A stretch of DNA of 64,000 nt. Source: Shimia_B sp038527375 (GTDB lineage Bacteria > Pseudomonadota > Alphaproteobacteria > Rhodobacterales > Rhodobacteraceae). A program made the position numbers and the translations under genes. Positions 53,296 through 62,629 of the stretch are shown here, in pieces. The notes beneath the pieces were generated by a model. The model did not search any database. It was given only the letters and a program-made list of their open reading frames with translations, and had not been told where the DNA came from. How positions within the stretch are numbered: the first letter of the stretch is position 1; each line of letters begins with the position of its first letter. The stretch is taken from NCBI GenBank assembly GCA_038527375.1, contig JBCBFU010000004.1, forward strand, positions 46,834 to 110,833, read 5' to 3'.

Positions 53296-54885
53296 TCAGG
53301 CCACGTTATCCGTCAAATCGAACGCCGCCGCGATCAAAGTCCGCGTGTAATCCGTCTGCGGGGCCTCGAAGATCTGTTCGACGGACCCCGCCTCGACCAC
53401 GTCGCCCTGTTTCATCACCATCACCTTGTGCGACAGCGCGCGCACGACCTTCAGGTCATGGCTGATAAACAGGTAGGCCAACCCATACCGCGCCTGCAAA
53501 TCGCGCAACAGATCGACGATCTGGCTTTGCACCGTCATATCGAGCGCGCTGGTGGGTTCGTCCAGCACAACCAGCTTGGGGCGCAGGATCATCGCCCGCG
53601 CAATCGCGATGCGCTGGCGTTGTCCGCCCGAAAATTCGTGCGGATAGCGATCCATCGCTGCCGGGTCGATCCCAACCTCGGTCAGAATATCCGCCACCGC
53701 CTGCCGCCGCTCACCCTTGGGGATCGAGTTGTGGACGCCCAGCCCCTCGGACACGATCTGTTCGATCGACATCCGCGGACTGAGAGAGCCGTAGGGGTCC
53801 TGAAAAACGATCTGCATGTCCTTGCGCAGGGGCCGCATCTGCCGCCGCCCGAACCGGTTGATATCGCGGCCCAGAAAGGCAATCCGGTTCTCGGACGCGA
53901 TCAGCCGCATGATCGCCAAGGCGAGCGTCGTCTTGCCGGACCCGCTTTCACCCACGATGCCCACCGTCTCCCCTGCCCGCACGGAAAGCGTCGCGTCGTT
54001 GACGGCCTTCACATATCCTACCGTCCGCTTGAGCAGGCCGCGCTGGATGGGGAACCAGATCTTCAGGTTCTCGGTCTCGGCGACCACCGGGGCATCCGTG
54101 GCCACACTGTCCGGCGTGCCCGAAGGCTCTGCCGCCAGCAGCATTTGCGTATAGGGATGCTGCGGCGCGTCAAAGACCTCCGCCGTCACGCCCTCCTCGA
54201 CGATCAGCCCGTCCTTCATCACGCACACGCGGTCTGCAAACCGGCGCACGATGGTCAGATCGTGTGTGATGAACAGCATGCTCATCCCCTCGGACATCTT
54301 CAAATCGGCCAGAAGCTCGAGGATTTGCGCCTGAATGGTCACATCGAGCGCCGTCGTCGGCTCATCCGCGACGAGCAATTCCGGCCCATTGGCCAGCGCC
54401 ATCGCGATCATCACCCGCTGACGTTGCCCGCCGGATAGCTGGTGGGGATAGGCGTTCAACCGGCTCTCCGCATCGCGGATACCGACCTTGTCCAACAGCT
54501 CCAGCACCCGCACCCGCGCCGCCGCCCCGTCGAGCCCTTGGTGGAGCGCGAGGCTCTCCGTCAGCTGCTTTTCCAGCGTGTGCAGCGGGTTCAGCGAGGT
54601 CATCGGTTCCTGAAAGATAAAGCTGATGTCGTTGCCCCGCACCCGCATCAGATCAGCCTCGGACGCGCCCACCATTTCGGTCCCCTGATAGGTCACCGAT
54701 CCGGTCACGTTGGCATTGCCGCCCAACAACTGCACCGTAGAGAGCGCGGTCACCGATTTTCCGGACCCGCTTTCCCCCACAAGCGCAACTGTCTCGCCCC
54801 GCTTGATGTCAAACGACACGCCCCGCACGGCCTGGCTGGGCCCAAAGGCGACCTTCAGGTCACGCACCGACAAAACGGGGCTCAT
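53296..54885 (-). CDS. yejF: Oligopeptide/microcin C-type ABC transporter dual ATP-binding protein
   Basis: The 529-residue protein carries two fused ATPase domains (Walker A GESGSGKSV near 36-44 and GESGSGKTT near 316-324; signatures LSGGQRQRV and FSGGQRQRI). It energises the YejB/YejE channel. Its ATG overlaps the yejE stop (ATGA), and it ends the yejABEF operon six bases from the convergent carboxypeptidase stop. Confidence 0.93.
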   Translation of the reverse strand: MSPVLSVRDLKVAFGPSQAVRGVSFDIKRGETVALVGESGSGKSVTALSTVQLLGGNANVTGSVTYQGTEMVGASEADLMRVRGNDISFIFQEPMTSLNPLHTLEKQLTESLALHQGLDGAAARVRVLELLDKVGIRDAESRLNAYPHQLSGGQRQRVMIAMALANGPELLVADEPTTALDVTIQAQILELLADLKMSEGMSMLFITHDLTIVRRFADRVCVMKDGLIVEEGVTAEVFDAPQHPYTQMLLAAEPSGTPDSVATDAPVVAETENLKIWFPIQRGLLKRTVGYVKAVNDATLSVRAGETVGIVGESGSGKTTLALAIMRLIASENRIAFLGRDINRFGRRQMRPLRKDMQIVFQDPYGSLSPRMSIEQIVSEGLGVHNSIPKGERRQAVADILTEVGIDPAAMDRYPHEFSGGQRQRIAIARAMILRPKLVVLDEPTSALDMTVQSQIVDLLRDLQARYGLAYLFISHDLKVVRALSHKVMVMKQGDVVEAGSVEQIFEAPQTDYTRTLIAAAFDLTDNVA

Positions 54886-56135
54886 ATCTTGGTCTCCCGC
54901 ACGGCCTTGGCCCCGTCCGCTGTTTCGGTCTCGATAAACACGCTGTCACCCGGATCCTCGGACACGGCGCCGCCCACGACAAAGACTTTGCGGGGGTCAA
55001 ACGCGTCGCGCACGCCCTCGAACACAAAGACCAGCAACGACAGCATGATCGCGAATGTGAAAAACGCGGTGAAGCCAAGCCACGGCGCCTGCAGGTTCTG
55101 CTTGGCCTGCAACGTCATCTCGCCCAAGGACGGCGCCGAGGATGGCAGGCCATAGCCGAGGAAATCGAGGCCCGCGAGAGCGCCGATGGTGCCCGTCACG
55201 ATGAAGGGCAGCATCGTCAGCGTCGCCACCATCGCATTGGGCAGCATGTGCCGGAACATGATCGTCCAGTTGCTCACACCCAGCGCCTGCGCCGCCCGCA
55301 CATATTCAAGGTTCCGCGCCCGCAGGAATTCCGCGCGCACCACGCCCGTCAGCGCGGGCCAGCCGAAGAGGATACTGAGGAAGACCAGCAGCCAGAACGA
55401 TCGCCCCAAAATCGCAAAGAGGATGATGATGACATAAAGGTTCGGGATCGCGCCGAAGATCTCCAGGAACCGCTGGAACAGCAGGTCCGTCCAACCGCCA
55501 AAATAGCCCTGAATTGCACCTGCGATGATCCCGATCACCGACGCCACCGAGGTCACGATCAACGTGTAAATGATAGACAGCCTGAACCCGTGGATGACCC
55601 GCGCCAGCACGTCGCGCGCCCCGTCATCGGTGCCCAGCCAGTTCACCGCGCTTGGCGGCGACGGGTGGGCGTAGGGGAACGCGTCATCGGGGTCGATTGT
55701 GATCAGGCCGTCTTGTTCCAGCACCCGCAGATCGACCGGCGTGTTGTAGGAATACCGGATCGGCGGCCAGATCAGCCAACCCTTGTCGAAATCGGGATGC
55801 GCATAGGTGCCCGCGTCCACGGCTGCGATTGCCGCGTCGGGATCGTCAAAGCAATCATCGGCAACACCGCCTGTCTTGATCAGGCAGCGCACCTCGACAT
55901 CGCGGTAGACCGCCTCGGTCGCGAAATCCCCGCCAAAGGATTGCTCACTATAGAAATTGAAGATCGGCATCCGCAGCTCGCCACGATAATTGACGAGCAC
56001 GGGTTTGTCGTTGGCCAGAAACTCCGCAAAAAGCGACAGCCCGAACAGCACCGAAAAGATGATCAGCGACCAGAACGCGCGCTTGTTCGCGCGGAAGTTC
56101 TGCCAGCGGCGGCGGTTGATTGCAGACATCACCAT
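54882..56135 (-). CDS. yejE: ABC transporter permease YejE
   Basis: The 417-residue DppC/OppC-type permease has an N-terminal span, a long periplasmic region (about 45-190, the YejE feature) with the cysteines CLIKTGGVADDC, then the five-span core with coupling motif VRAAQALGVSNWTIMFRHMLP (split about 275-295). The first ATG (56135) overlaps the yejB stop as TGATG; ATG 56129 is also possible. Confidence 0.92.
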   Translation of the reverse strand: MVMSAINRRRWQNFRANKRAFWSLIIFSVLFGLSLFAEFLANDKPVLVNYRGELRMPIFNFYSEQSFGGDFATEAVYRDVEVRCLIKTGGVADDCFDDPDAAIAAVDAGTYAHPDFDKGWLIWPPIRYSYNTPVDLRVLEQDGLITIDPDDAFPYAHPSPPSAVNWLGTDDGARDVLARVIHGFRLSIIYTLIVTSVASVIGIIAGAIQGYFGGWTDLLFQRFLEIFGAIPNLYVIIILFAILGRSFWLLVFLSILFGWPALTGVVRAEFLRARNLEYVRAAQALGVSNWTIMFRHMLPNAMVATLTMLPFIVTGTIGALAGLDFLGYGLPSSAPSLGEMTLQAKQNLQAPWLGFTAFFTFAIMLSLLVFVFEGVRDAFDPRKVFVVGGAVSEDPGDSVFIETETADGAKAVRETKI

Positions 56136-57226
56136 CAGCCGCGGCTCTCGAAATCAATGCGGGGATCGACCAGCACGTACATCAGGTCCGACAGGATCCC
56201 AACGATCAGCCCGACGATGCCAAAGGCAAAGAGCGTGCCAAAGATCACCGGATAATCCCGTTCGACCGCCGCCTGGAACCCCAGACGGCCCAACCCATCC
56301 AGGCTGAACAGTGTCTCGATAATCAGGCTCGCGCCAAAGAAGATGCCGATGAACAGCCCCGGAAAGCCAGAGATCACGATCAGCATCGCATTGCGGAACA
56401 CGTGGCCATAAAGGACCGCCCGCTCTGTCAGGCCCTTGGCCTTGGCGGTGATCACGTACTGCTTGTTAATCTCGTCCAGAAACGAGTTCTTCGTCAGCAA
56501 GGTCAGCGTCGCAAAGCCCGAAATCGAGGACGCGATAACTGGCAGCGTGATGTGCCAGAAGTAATCGGCGATCTTCATGGGCCAGCTTAGATCGGCCCAG
56601 TTCGACGAGGTCAGCCCCCTCAGCGGGAAGATCTGGAAATAGGACCCGCCCGCAAACACCACGATCAAGAGCACGGCGAACAGAAACCCCGGGATCGCAT
56701 AGCCGATAATGATCGCGCCCGACGTCCACGTGTCAAAAGGCGTGCCGTCATGCACGGCCTTGCGAATGCCCAAGGGGATCGACACCAGATAGATCAACAG
56801 GACCGACCACAGCCCAAGGCTGATCGACACGGGCATCTTTTCCAGCACGAGTTCAAACACCGGAATGTCGCGGAAATAGCTCTCGCCAAAATCGAGCCGG
56901 ACATAGTTCCACATCATCAGGACAAAACGCTCAAAGGGCGGCTTATCCAGCCCGAACTCTTCCTCGAGCTGCTGAATGAACTCCTCCGGCAGGCCCCGCG
57001 CACCGAGGTAGTCGCTGTCGCTTTCGCCACCGCCCTGATTGGCCGCCCCGCCATCGCCTCCCGTCCCGTCGAAGGAGGCAAAGACATTCCCCTCCCCCTC
57101 GAGGTTGGCCAGAACCTGCTCGACCGGTCCGCCGGGCACGAACTGCACCAAGGCGAAGTTAACCAGCATGATCCCGAACAAAGTCGGTATCACGAGCAAC
57201 AGGCGTCTGAGGATATAGGCTCCCAT
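56135..57226 (-). CDS. yejB: ABC transporter permease YejB
   Basis: The 363-residue DppB/OppB-type permease begins MGAYILRRLLLVIPTLFGIM (first span) and has a periplasmic insertion (about 35-95) with an unusual Gly/Asn-rich segment (GTGGDGGAANQGGGES). Coupling motif ITAKAKGLTERAVLYGHVF lies near 255-273. It follows yejA by 20 bases. Confidence 0.92.
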   Translation of the reverse strand: MGAYILRRLLLVIPTLFGIMLVNFALVQFVPGGPVEQVLANLEGEGNVFASFDGTGGDGGAANQGGGESDSDYLGARGLPEEFIQQLEEEFGLDKPPFERFVLMMWNYVRLDFGESYFRDIPVFELVLEKMPVSISLGLWSVLLIYLVSIPLGIRKAVHDGTPFDTWTSGAIIIGYAIPGFLFAVLLIVVFAGGSYFQIFPLRGLTSSNWADLSWPMKIADYFWHITLPVIASSISGFATLTLLTKNSFLDEINKQYVITAKAKGLTERAVLYGHVFRNAMLIVISGFPGLFIGIFFGASLIIETLFSLDGLGRLGFQAAVERDYPVIFGTLFAFGIVGLIVGILSDLMYVLVDPRIDFESRG

Positions 57227-57246
57227 CGGGCGTCAGGCGTCCGCGG

Positions 57247-59184
57247 TTACTGCAACGCGCCCGAGGCTTCCAAGGCCGCGGCCTTGTCAGCGTCGAACCA
57301 CCAGAAATCCAACTCGCCCCGCGCCAGCGGCGGCAGCGGTTCGGGGTAATCGTACTGATCCCAATAGGCCACGGTGTGCGTGTCCTTGAACCACTGCGGA
57401 ACCCAGAACCGTTCGGCGCGAAGCGCCCGGTCCAGCGCCTTCACGGCGGTGTTCAGGTCGTCCTTGGTGTCGGCGGCCACGACCACGTCAATCAGCGCGT
57501 CGATGCCCGGATCCATCAGGCCCATCAGGTTCCGGCTGCTTTCCGCCGCAGCTTTCGATCCGAAATACTGCTGCAAGCCGGTCGACGGCTCGAACCCCTG
57601 GGGCATCGAATGCACCGTCATGTCGAAATCATAGGCGCGGCGCAGCTCGGTCTCTTGGCTCGGGTCCACGCGGTTCAGGCTCGCATCAATGCCCAGCCGT
57701 TTGAGGTTCTCGACATAGGGGTTGATGACACGGTCAAACGTGGGAGAGCTCTCAAGGAATTCGATGCTCAGAACCTCACCATCTTTCTCGCGCATCCCGC
57801 TGGCCGGGTTCACGACCCAGCCCGCCTCGTCCAGCAGGGCGGATGCCCGGCGTAGGTTGCCGCGGTCCAGCTGGCGGTCGCCCGAACTCGGGGCCATCAC
57901 GACCTCATCCGTCAGGATCGAGGCATCGAGCAAACCTTGCTCCACGATGGGCTCAAGAATGGCCAATTCGCCTTCGCTGGGCGTGCCGGTTGCCGCCAGA
58001 TCACTGTTTTCCCAGAACGAATTGATCCGCTCGTACAGGCCAAAGAACAGCGCGTCGTTCGACCATTCGAAATTGAACATCAGGCCCACGGCCTCGCGCA
58101 CCAGCGGGTCTTGGAATTTCTCACGACGCAAGTTGAAAACAAACGACTGCGCCGGGGCCATCGCGCCCGACGCGAGTTCAGCAACGATCACGTTACCCTC
58201 TTCCACCGCGGGGAAATTATAACCGGTTGCCCATTGCTTGGACGAATTTTCGGACCGGAAGGTATAGGCACCCGCCTTGAACCCTTCGAACGCCGCGGCG
58301 CCATCCCCGAAATATTCGATGCGGATGCGGTCAAAATTGTTCCGGCCCACATTGATCGGCAGGTCATTGCCCCAGTAATTCGGGTTGCGCGCATAGACGA
58401 TCTGCTCGTTCACCTCGAAGGACTCGAGCACGTAGGGCCCCGTCCCCATAAAGGGTTTGAGCCGGGATTCCGCGACGGACAAGCCTTCCGCCTCAAACTC
58501 CGCACGGTTTAGCGGCCCGATGATCGACACCGTGCTCACGCGGTCCCGGATCGGGCTTTCGGGGTCAAAGGTGTACTTGATGGTGTGGTCGTCGATCACC
58601 TCCACCTCGGTGATCATGGCGCCAAACGCGGCCCGGAACGACGGCAGCCCGTTTGTCATGAATTCATTGAAGGCAAATTCGATATCCGCCGCGACCATGG
58701 GCGTGCCATCGGCAAATGTGACCTCGGGACGCAGGTTGAAAATCAGCCAGCTCAGGTCCTCAGGGTACTCGATCGTCTCGCACAAAAGGCAGTAGAGCGC
58801 CGTGGGATCATCGGCTGCGCCCACCATGATATTCTCATCGCCCACCGACGACAGAGCGCCCGCGCGACCCTTGCGCGTGTAGGGGTTGAAACTGTCAAAG
58901 GTACCCGGTGCCCAAATGCTGATCTCGCCGCCCTTGGGGGCCTCCGGGTTCACATAGCTCAGGTGCGGATAATCGGCCGGATACACCAAATCCCCGAAAA
59001 AGCTGTATCCGTGGCTTTCGATAACTGCCTCGTGGCTTTCGGCCCGCGCCAATCCCGCCGCCGCAACAACCCCCAACGCCAATGCACCGGTTAACAGCCA
59101 TCGCATCGCACTTCCGTCATCGCGTTTGGCAACAGCTTTCGCTTTGGAAACCGGGCGGGGATCGCGGGGATCGGCGTGACGCAT
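57247..59184 (-). CDS. yejA: ABC transporter extracellular solute-binding protein YejA
   Basis: The 645-residue SBP family 5 protein binds peptides or peptide-like compounds (microcin C importer family). The signal peptide core MRWLLTGALALGVVAAAG starts at residue 27; the 26 residues before it (MRHADPRDPRPVSKAK...) make an unusually long basic n-region. ATG 59184 is kept because AGAGAGG is ideally spaced before it, whereas ATG 59106 has only a weak site. First gene of yejABEF. Confidence 0.9.
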   Translation of the reverse strand: MRHADPRDPRPVSKAKAVAKRDDGSAMRWLLTGALALGVVAAAGLARAESHEAVIESHGYSFFGDLVYPADYPHLSYVNPEAPKGGEISIWAPGTFDSFNPYTRKGRAGALSSVGDENIMVGAADDPTALYCLLCETIEYPEDLSWLIFNLRPEVTFADGTPMVAADIEFAFNEFMTNGLPSFRAAFGAMITEVEVIDDHTIKYTFDPESPIRDRVSTVSIIGPLNRAEFEAEGLSVAESRLKPFMGTGPYVLESFEVNEQIVYARNPNYWGNDLPINVGRNNFDRIRIEYFGDGAAAFEGFKAGAYTFRSENSSKQWATGYNFPAVEEGNVIVAELASGAMAPAQSFVFNLRREKFQDPLVREAVGLMFNFEWSNDALFFGLYERINSFWENSDLAATGTPSEGELAILEPIVEQGLLDASILTDEVVMAPSSGDRQLDRGNLRRASALLDEAGWVVNPASGMREKDGEVLSIEFLESSPTFDRVINPYVENLKRLGIDASLNRVDPSQETELRRAYDFDMTVHSMPQGFEPSTGLQQYFGSKAAAESSRNLMGLMDPGIDALIDVVVAADTKDDLNTAVKALDRALRAERFWVPQWFKDTHTVAYWDQYDYPEPLPPLARGELDFWWFDADKAAALEASGALQ

Positions 59185-59325
59185 CTTTGAACCTCTCTAG
59201 GGAAACCACGGGGCTTCAGCACAAAATAAGGTAAAGTTCGGATTGTCGATCATTCAATGGCCGAATTCGTGAACTAAAGGTTATGTGACCGCGCGCGAGC
59301 ACGCCATGACAACGCCGCAGGCACG

Positions 59326-59356
59326 AAAAAGGGGCCACAGCAGCGCCGTGACCCCT
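59326..59356 (-). terminator. Intrinsic terminator of the cytochrome c gene
   Basis: On the minus strand AGGGGTCAC and GTGGCCCCT pair over nine positions (one G-U) with a nine-base loop and run directly into TTTTT. It lies 22 bases after the cytochrome c stop. Confidence 0.8.
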
Positions 59357-59378
59357 CAAATTCCGATATGAACCCGGC

Positions 59379-59888
59379 TTAACCGCCGATGGTTTGCAGA
59401 TATGCGATCAGGTTGGCGCGGTCTTCGGCCTTGGCCAGACCTGCAAAGCCCATGGACGTGCCCGGCGCATAGGCGCGCGGCGCCTCGAGGAAGCCGTTCA
59501 ACTCGTCCGTGGTCCAGACCTGCGCCACAGCGCTCAGCGCGCCGGAATAGCCAAAGCCGTCGACAACGCCGACCTCGCGATCAACCACTGCGTACAGGTG
59601 CGGCCCGGTGCCGTTCGCGCCATCTTCCAACTTGTGGCAGGCGCGGCACTTGCCGAACACGCGCTCGCCTTTGGCGACATCTGCGCTGGCCAAAAGCACT
59701 GCGAAATCAGGGCCTTCTTCGACAACTTCTTCCTCTGCGCCTTCGACCTCGATCGAATAGGCTTGGGCGTGGTCGCCGCCATGGCCACCCATGTGATAAA
59801 TTTCCTCGGCAGCCCAAGAGCCAAGCAAGAACACCAAAAGCGATCCACACAGAGCGGCGGTCAGCTTTGTTGCGGTCATCGTGTCCAT
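59379..59888 (-). CDS. Membrane-anchored c-type cytochrome
   Basis: The 169-residue protein has an uncleaved N-terminal anchor (TKLTAALCGSLLVFLLGSWA, about 6-25), an acidic linker (EGAEEEVVEEGPD) and a class I cytochrome c domain with heme motif CRACH (about 85-89) and the axial Met in GTSMGFAGL (about 143-151). It matches the CycM/c552-type cytochromes that link the bc1 complex to terminal oxidases. ATG 59888 is preferred; ATG 59903 is in frame. It diverges from pheA. Confidence 0.9.
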   Translation of the reverse strand: MDTMTATKLTAALCGSLLVFLLGSWAAEEIYHMGGHGGDHAQAYSIEVEGAEEEVVEEGPDFAVLLASADVAKGERVFGKCRACHKLEDGANGTGPHLYAVVDREVGVVDGFGYSGALSAVAQVWTTDELNGFLEAPRAYAPGTSMGFAGLAKAEDRANLIAYLQTIGG

Positions 59889-60035
59889 GATGTCGCGTCC
59901 CATTGCATACAATCGTCGTGGGCCGTCTACTCCCTTCCCACACCCGGCTGCAAGGTGTAGGGGGCGCGACCAAACGCCCAACCGCCGGGTTTTTTGCCAA
60001 AGGCGGCCTAAGGGGCAGAGAAACGGACCCGCACG

Positions 60036-60881
60036 ATGCCAGCAGACGATTCCAAATCCATCGCTTTCCAAGGCGAATTGGGGGCCTACGGGCACCAGGC
60101 CTGCCGCGATCTGCGGCCCGATCACACGCCCCTGCCTTGCGTGACCTTCGACGACACGATCGAGGCTGTGACCACCGGTGCGGCGGCGCTTGCGATGGTT
60201 CCAGTCGAAAACTCGACCTATGGGCGCGTGGCCGACATCCACCGCCTACTGCCGGAAAGCGGGCTGCATATCATCGCCGAAACCTTTGTGAAGGTCGAAA
60301 TCTCGCTCTTGGCCCCCCGCGGCGCCACGCTCGATCAAGTGACCGAGGCGCATGGCCACCCCGTCATCCTACCCCAATGCGCCAGCTTCCTGCGCACGCA
60401 CGGGATCAAAGCGGTGGCGAGTTCCGACAATGCCCGCGCCGCCCGCGAGGTCGCGGAACTGGGTGATCCCGCACGCGCAGCGCTCGCAGGCCAACTTGCC
60501 GGCGATATCTACGCGCTAGACACTCTCGCCACCCAAATCGAAGATCAGGCGAACAACACCACGCGCTTCCTGCTGCTTGCCCCTGAACCGGATATGACGC
60601 GCCGCGCGGATGTCATGATGACAACCTTCGTCTTTCAGGTCCGCAACATCCCCGCCGCGCTCTACAAGGCCATGGGCGGATTTGCGACGAATGCCGTGAA
60701 CATGACCAAACTGGAAAGCTACATGGTGGGCGGGCATTTCACCGCGACCCAGTTCTACAGCGATATCGAAGGCCACCCCGACGACGCCAATGTGCAACTG
60801 GCGCTCGAAGAGCTTGGGTTCTTCACCACGCAACTCAAGGTACTGGGCACCTATCCGGCGCACCCGCGCCGGGCAGACTGA
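60036..60881 (+). CDS. pheA: Prephenate dehydratase
   Basis: The 281-residue monofunctional enzyme makes phenylpyruvate for phenylalanine synthesis. The catalytic domain starts FQGELGAYGHQAC (about 9-21) and includes VPVENSTYGRVADIH (about 55-69) and the TRF motif in NNTTRFLLL (about 176-184). A C-terminal ACT domain (TFVFQVRNIPAALYKAMGG onward) with TKLESYMVG gives feedback control by phenylalanine. A 12-base tandem repeat covers its last codons and stop. Confidence 0.94.
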   Translation: MPADDSKSIAFQGELGAYGHQACRDLRPDHTPLPCVTFDDTIEAVTTGAAALAMVPVENSTYGRVADIHRLLPESGLHIIAETFVKVEISLLAPRGATLDQVTEAHGHPVILPQCASFLRTHGIKAVASSDNARAAREVAELGDPARAALAGQLAGDIYALDTLATQIEDQANNTTRFLLLAPEPDMTRRADVMMTTFVFQVRNIPAALYKAMGGFATNAVNMTKLESYMVGGHFTATQFYSDIEGHPDDANVQLALEELGFFTTQLKVLGTYPAHPRRAD

Positions 60882-60893
60882 CGGGCAGACTGA
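60870..60893 (+). repeat. 12-base tandem duplication across the pheA stop codon
   Basis: CGGGCAGACTGA occurs twice back to back (60870-60881 and 60882-60893). The unit is four codons, Arg-Ala-Asp-stop, so the second copy repeats the protein's end and its stop in frame. Likely a replication-slippage duplication without effect on the protein. Confidence 0.9.
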
Positions 60894-60897
60894 AACC

Positions 60898-61371
60898 TCA
60901 GCTTAACCGCACACCGTTGTGCTGCCGCTCCATCGACTGCGCATATTCCGCGACGGATAGCTTGAACCGCCGGGTCAGGGTCGACTTGGCCAGCCTCAAG
61001 GACTGCAGCAGCAGCCGCGACGACAGGTTCGTTGGCGTCAATTCCAGCGCGATGCCCATCCGCGTCCGCGCAGGCGACAGCGCGACGAGTGACACCGTGA
61101 AATCGGCAATCAGACCCGCACTGTTTGTCGTGATGGTATACCCATCGGGTTCGGCGAATTGCGTCAGCTCGGCCTGCGCTTCACGCACCTTGCCGCGATA
61201 GCGAAACGACGCTTCCCATTTCAGCCCGGGACCAACCTCGGCCTTGTCATCAACGCGTGTCACGTCTGCACCACGGCGCATCGCACGGCGTTCAAAATCG
61301 TCAAAGTCACTGAGCGTGGCAAAGGCATCGCGCAGGGGGACCTCGATATCCTCTTTGGTTGAAAACTTCAT
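60898..61371 (-). CDS. SRPBCC-family (START/Bet v1-like) protein
   Basis: The 157-residue single-domain protein begins MKFSTKEDIEVPLRDAFATLSDFDDFE, typical of the SRPBCC fold in which a helix and sheet enclose a hydrophobic pocket. No signal peptide; C-terminal helix rich in basic residues. Proteins of this kind bind lipids or hydrophobic ligands. No function can be assigned. It converges on pheA with a 16-base gap. Confidence 0.75.
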   Translation of the reverse strand: MKFSTKEDIEVPLRDAFATLSDFDDFERRAMRRGADVTRVDDKAEVGPGLKWEASFRYRGKVREAQAELTQFAEPDGYTITTNSAGLIADFTVSLVALSPARTRMGIALELTPTNLSSRLLLQSLRLAKSTLTRRFKLSVAEYAQSMERQHNGVRLS

Positions 61372-61426
61372 GGCCTGCCCTTTCGACTGCGTTGCAGCGC
61401 GTCTCTTTTATGGCGCACCAATTGTT

Positions 61427-62392
61427 TCAATCCAATGTGTCTGCAAGCCAATTCGACAAAAGAAAGTGGGCAATTGCGCCTTTTCGCGCACCCAAGACCT
61501 CGGGGTGGCGGCCTGCCATCGCCTCCATCATCTCCTCGCGCGTCATCCAGCGCGCGTCTTCCAATTCCTTGGGGTCGACGGTGATCTCGGTCGTCGTCGC
61601 CTGCGCGCGACACCCCATCATCAAAGAGGCCGGAAAAGTCCACGGTTGCGACGCCAGATAGGTGACCTCGCCAATACGGACGTTGGTCTCCTCAAAGGTT
61701 TCGCGACGCACGGCCGCCTCGATCGTCTCGCCCGGTTCGACAAAACCCGCCAGCAGGGAATACATCCCCTCGGGCCACCCGGGCGACCGCCCGACAAGGA
61801 CCGAATTGCCATGCAGGACCAGCATGATCACCACCGGGTCCGTGCGCGGAAAATGATGCCGCCCGCAGGCCGGGCAGTCGCGCTGCCAGCCGCGTTGGCG
61901 AATGTCAGATTTTGTCCCGCAATTGGCGCAAAAGCTGTGGGTGCGGTGCCATTCGAACAATCCGCGCATGGTCGATGCGATCTCGGCATCACGCGCTGAC
62001 AGGCCCACCATCACCGACCGCAACTCGCCGAAGGCCACATCGGGCGCCGACGGATGCACCTGCAACGATGGGTCCAGAAACGCGCCCAGACTCGTCAGAT
62101 CCTGATCCTCTGGCGACCATGGCGAGATATCCCATGCCTCGATCAGCGTGCCGTCTTCCTCGGCCCCGATGAGCAGCGGCGGGGCGGTGGCCTCGGAAAC
62201 GATGGGATGATCGTGCGCAAGGCGAGCAATGCGCACCGATCCATCCTCGCTGCGCAAAAGTCCGGGCTTGCCCCGCCAGATCACGACAGCGCTGCGGGGG
62301 TGCGCTGCAAGATCGCTGTCCGTCAGGCCCCGCAACTGGGCGACCCGGTCCAGACGCGATCCGCCAAAGGTGACCGTCTCAGCATGTTTCAT
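61427..62392 (-). CDS. nudC: NAD(+)/NADH diphosphatase (Nudix)
   Basis: The 321-residue enzyme has the NudC layout: N-terminal domain, a four-cysteine zinc ribbon (CANCGTKSD...CPACG, about 152-178) and the Nudix box GFVEPGETIEAAVRRETFEE (about 216-235). NudC removes NAD caps from RNA and hydrolyses NADH. The SQPWTFPASLM motif (about 246-256) is the NADH-specific signature following the Nudix box. ATG 62392 follows a G-rich site; an upstream in-frame start at 62455 adds 21 basic residues. Confidence 0.93.
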   Translation of the reverse strand: MKHAETVTFGGSRLDRVAQLRGLTDSDLAAHPRSAVVIWRGKPGLLRSEDGSVRIARLAHDHPIVSEATAPPLLIGAEEDGTLIEAWDISPWSPEDQDLTSLGAFLDPSLQVHPSAPDVAFGELRSVMVGLSARDAEIASTMRGLFEWHRTHSFCANCGTKSDIRQRGWQRDCPACGRHHFPRTDPVVIMLVLHGNSVLVGRSPGWPEGMYSLLAGFVEPGETIEAAVRRETFEETNVRIGEVTYLASQPWTFPASLMMGCRAQATTTEITVDPKELEDARWMTREEMMEAMAGRHPEVLGARKGAIAHFLLSNWLADTLD

Positions 62393-62629
62393 ATCCGCGC
62401 CCCCCAAGTCCCCTGCCCGCCAAAAGCGCGCGCCAAGTGCTTTGCGTCGTGTCACGGGGTCCTGACTGGTTCAACCCCGCCCGGGCCAGTTTCCGGGACC
62501 TAAACCTAAGGCGAGATGTCACCTGATTTCATCTTATGGTTGTATCTTGCGGTGGTTGGCCTATTTCTAGGATGTGTATCTGCGGTTCCAAGTTCTACCG
62601 AAAATGCCATCGCGTAAGGCGTCAATTCT

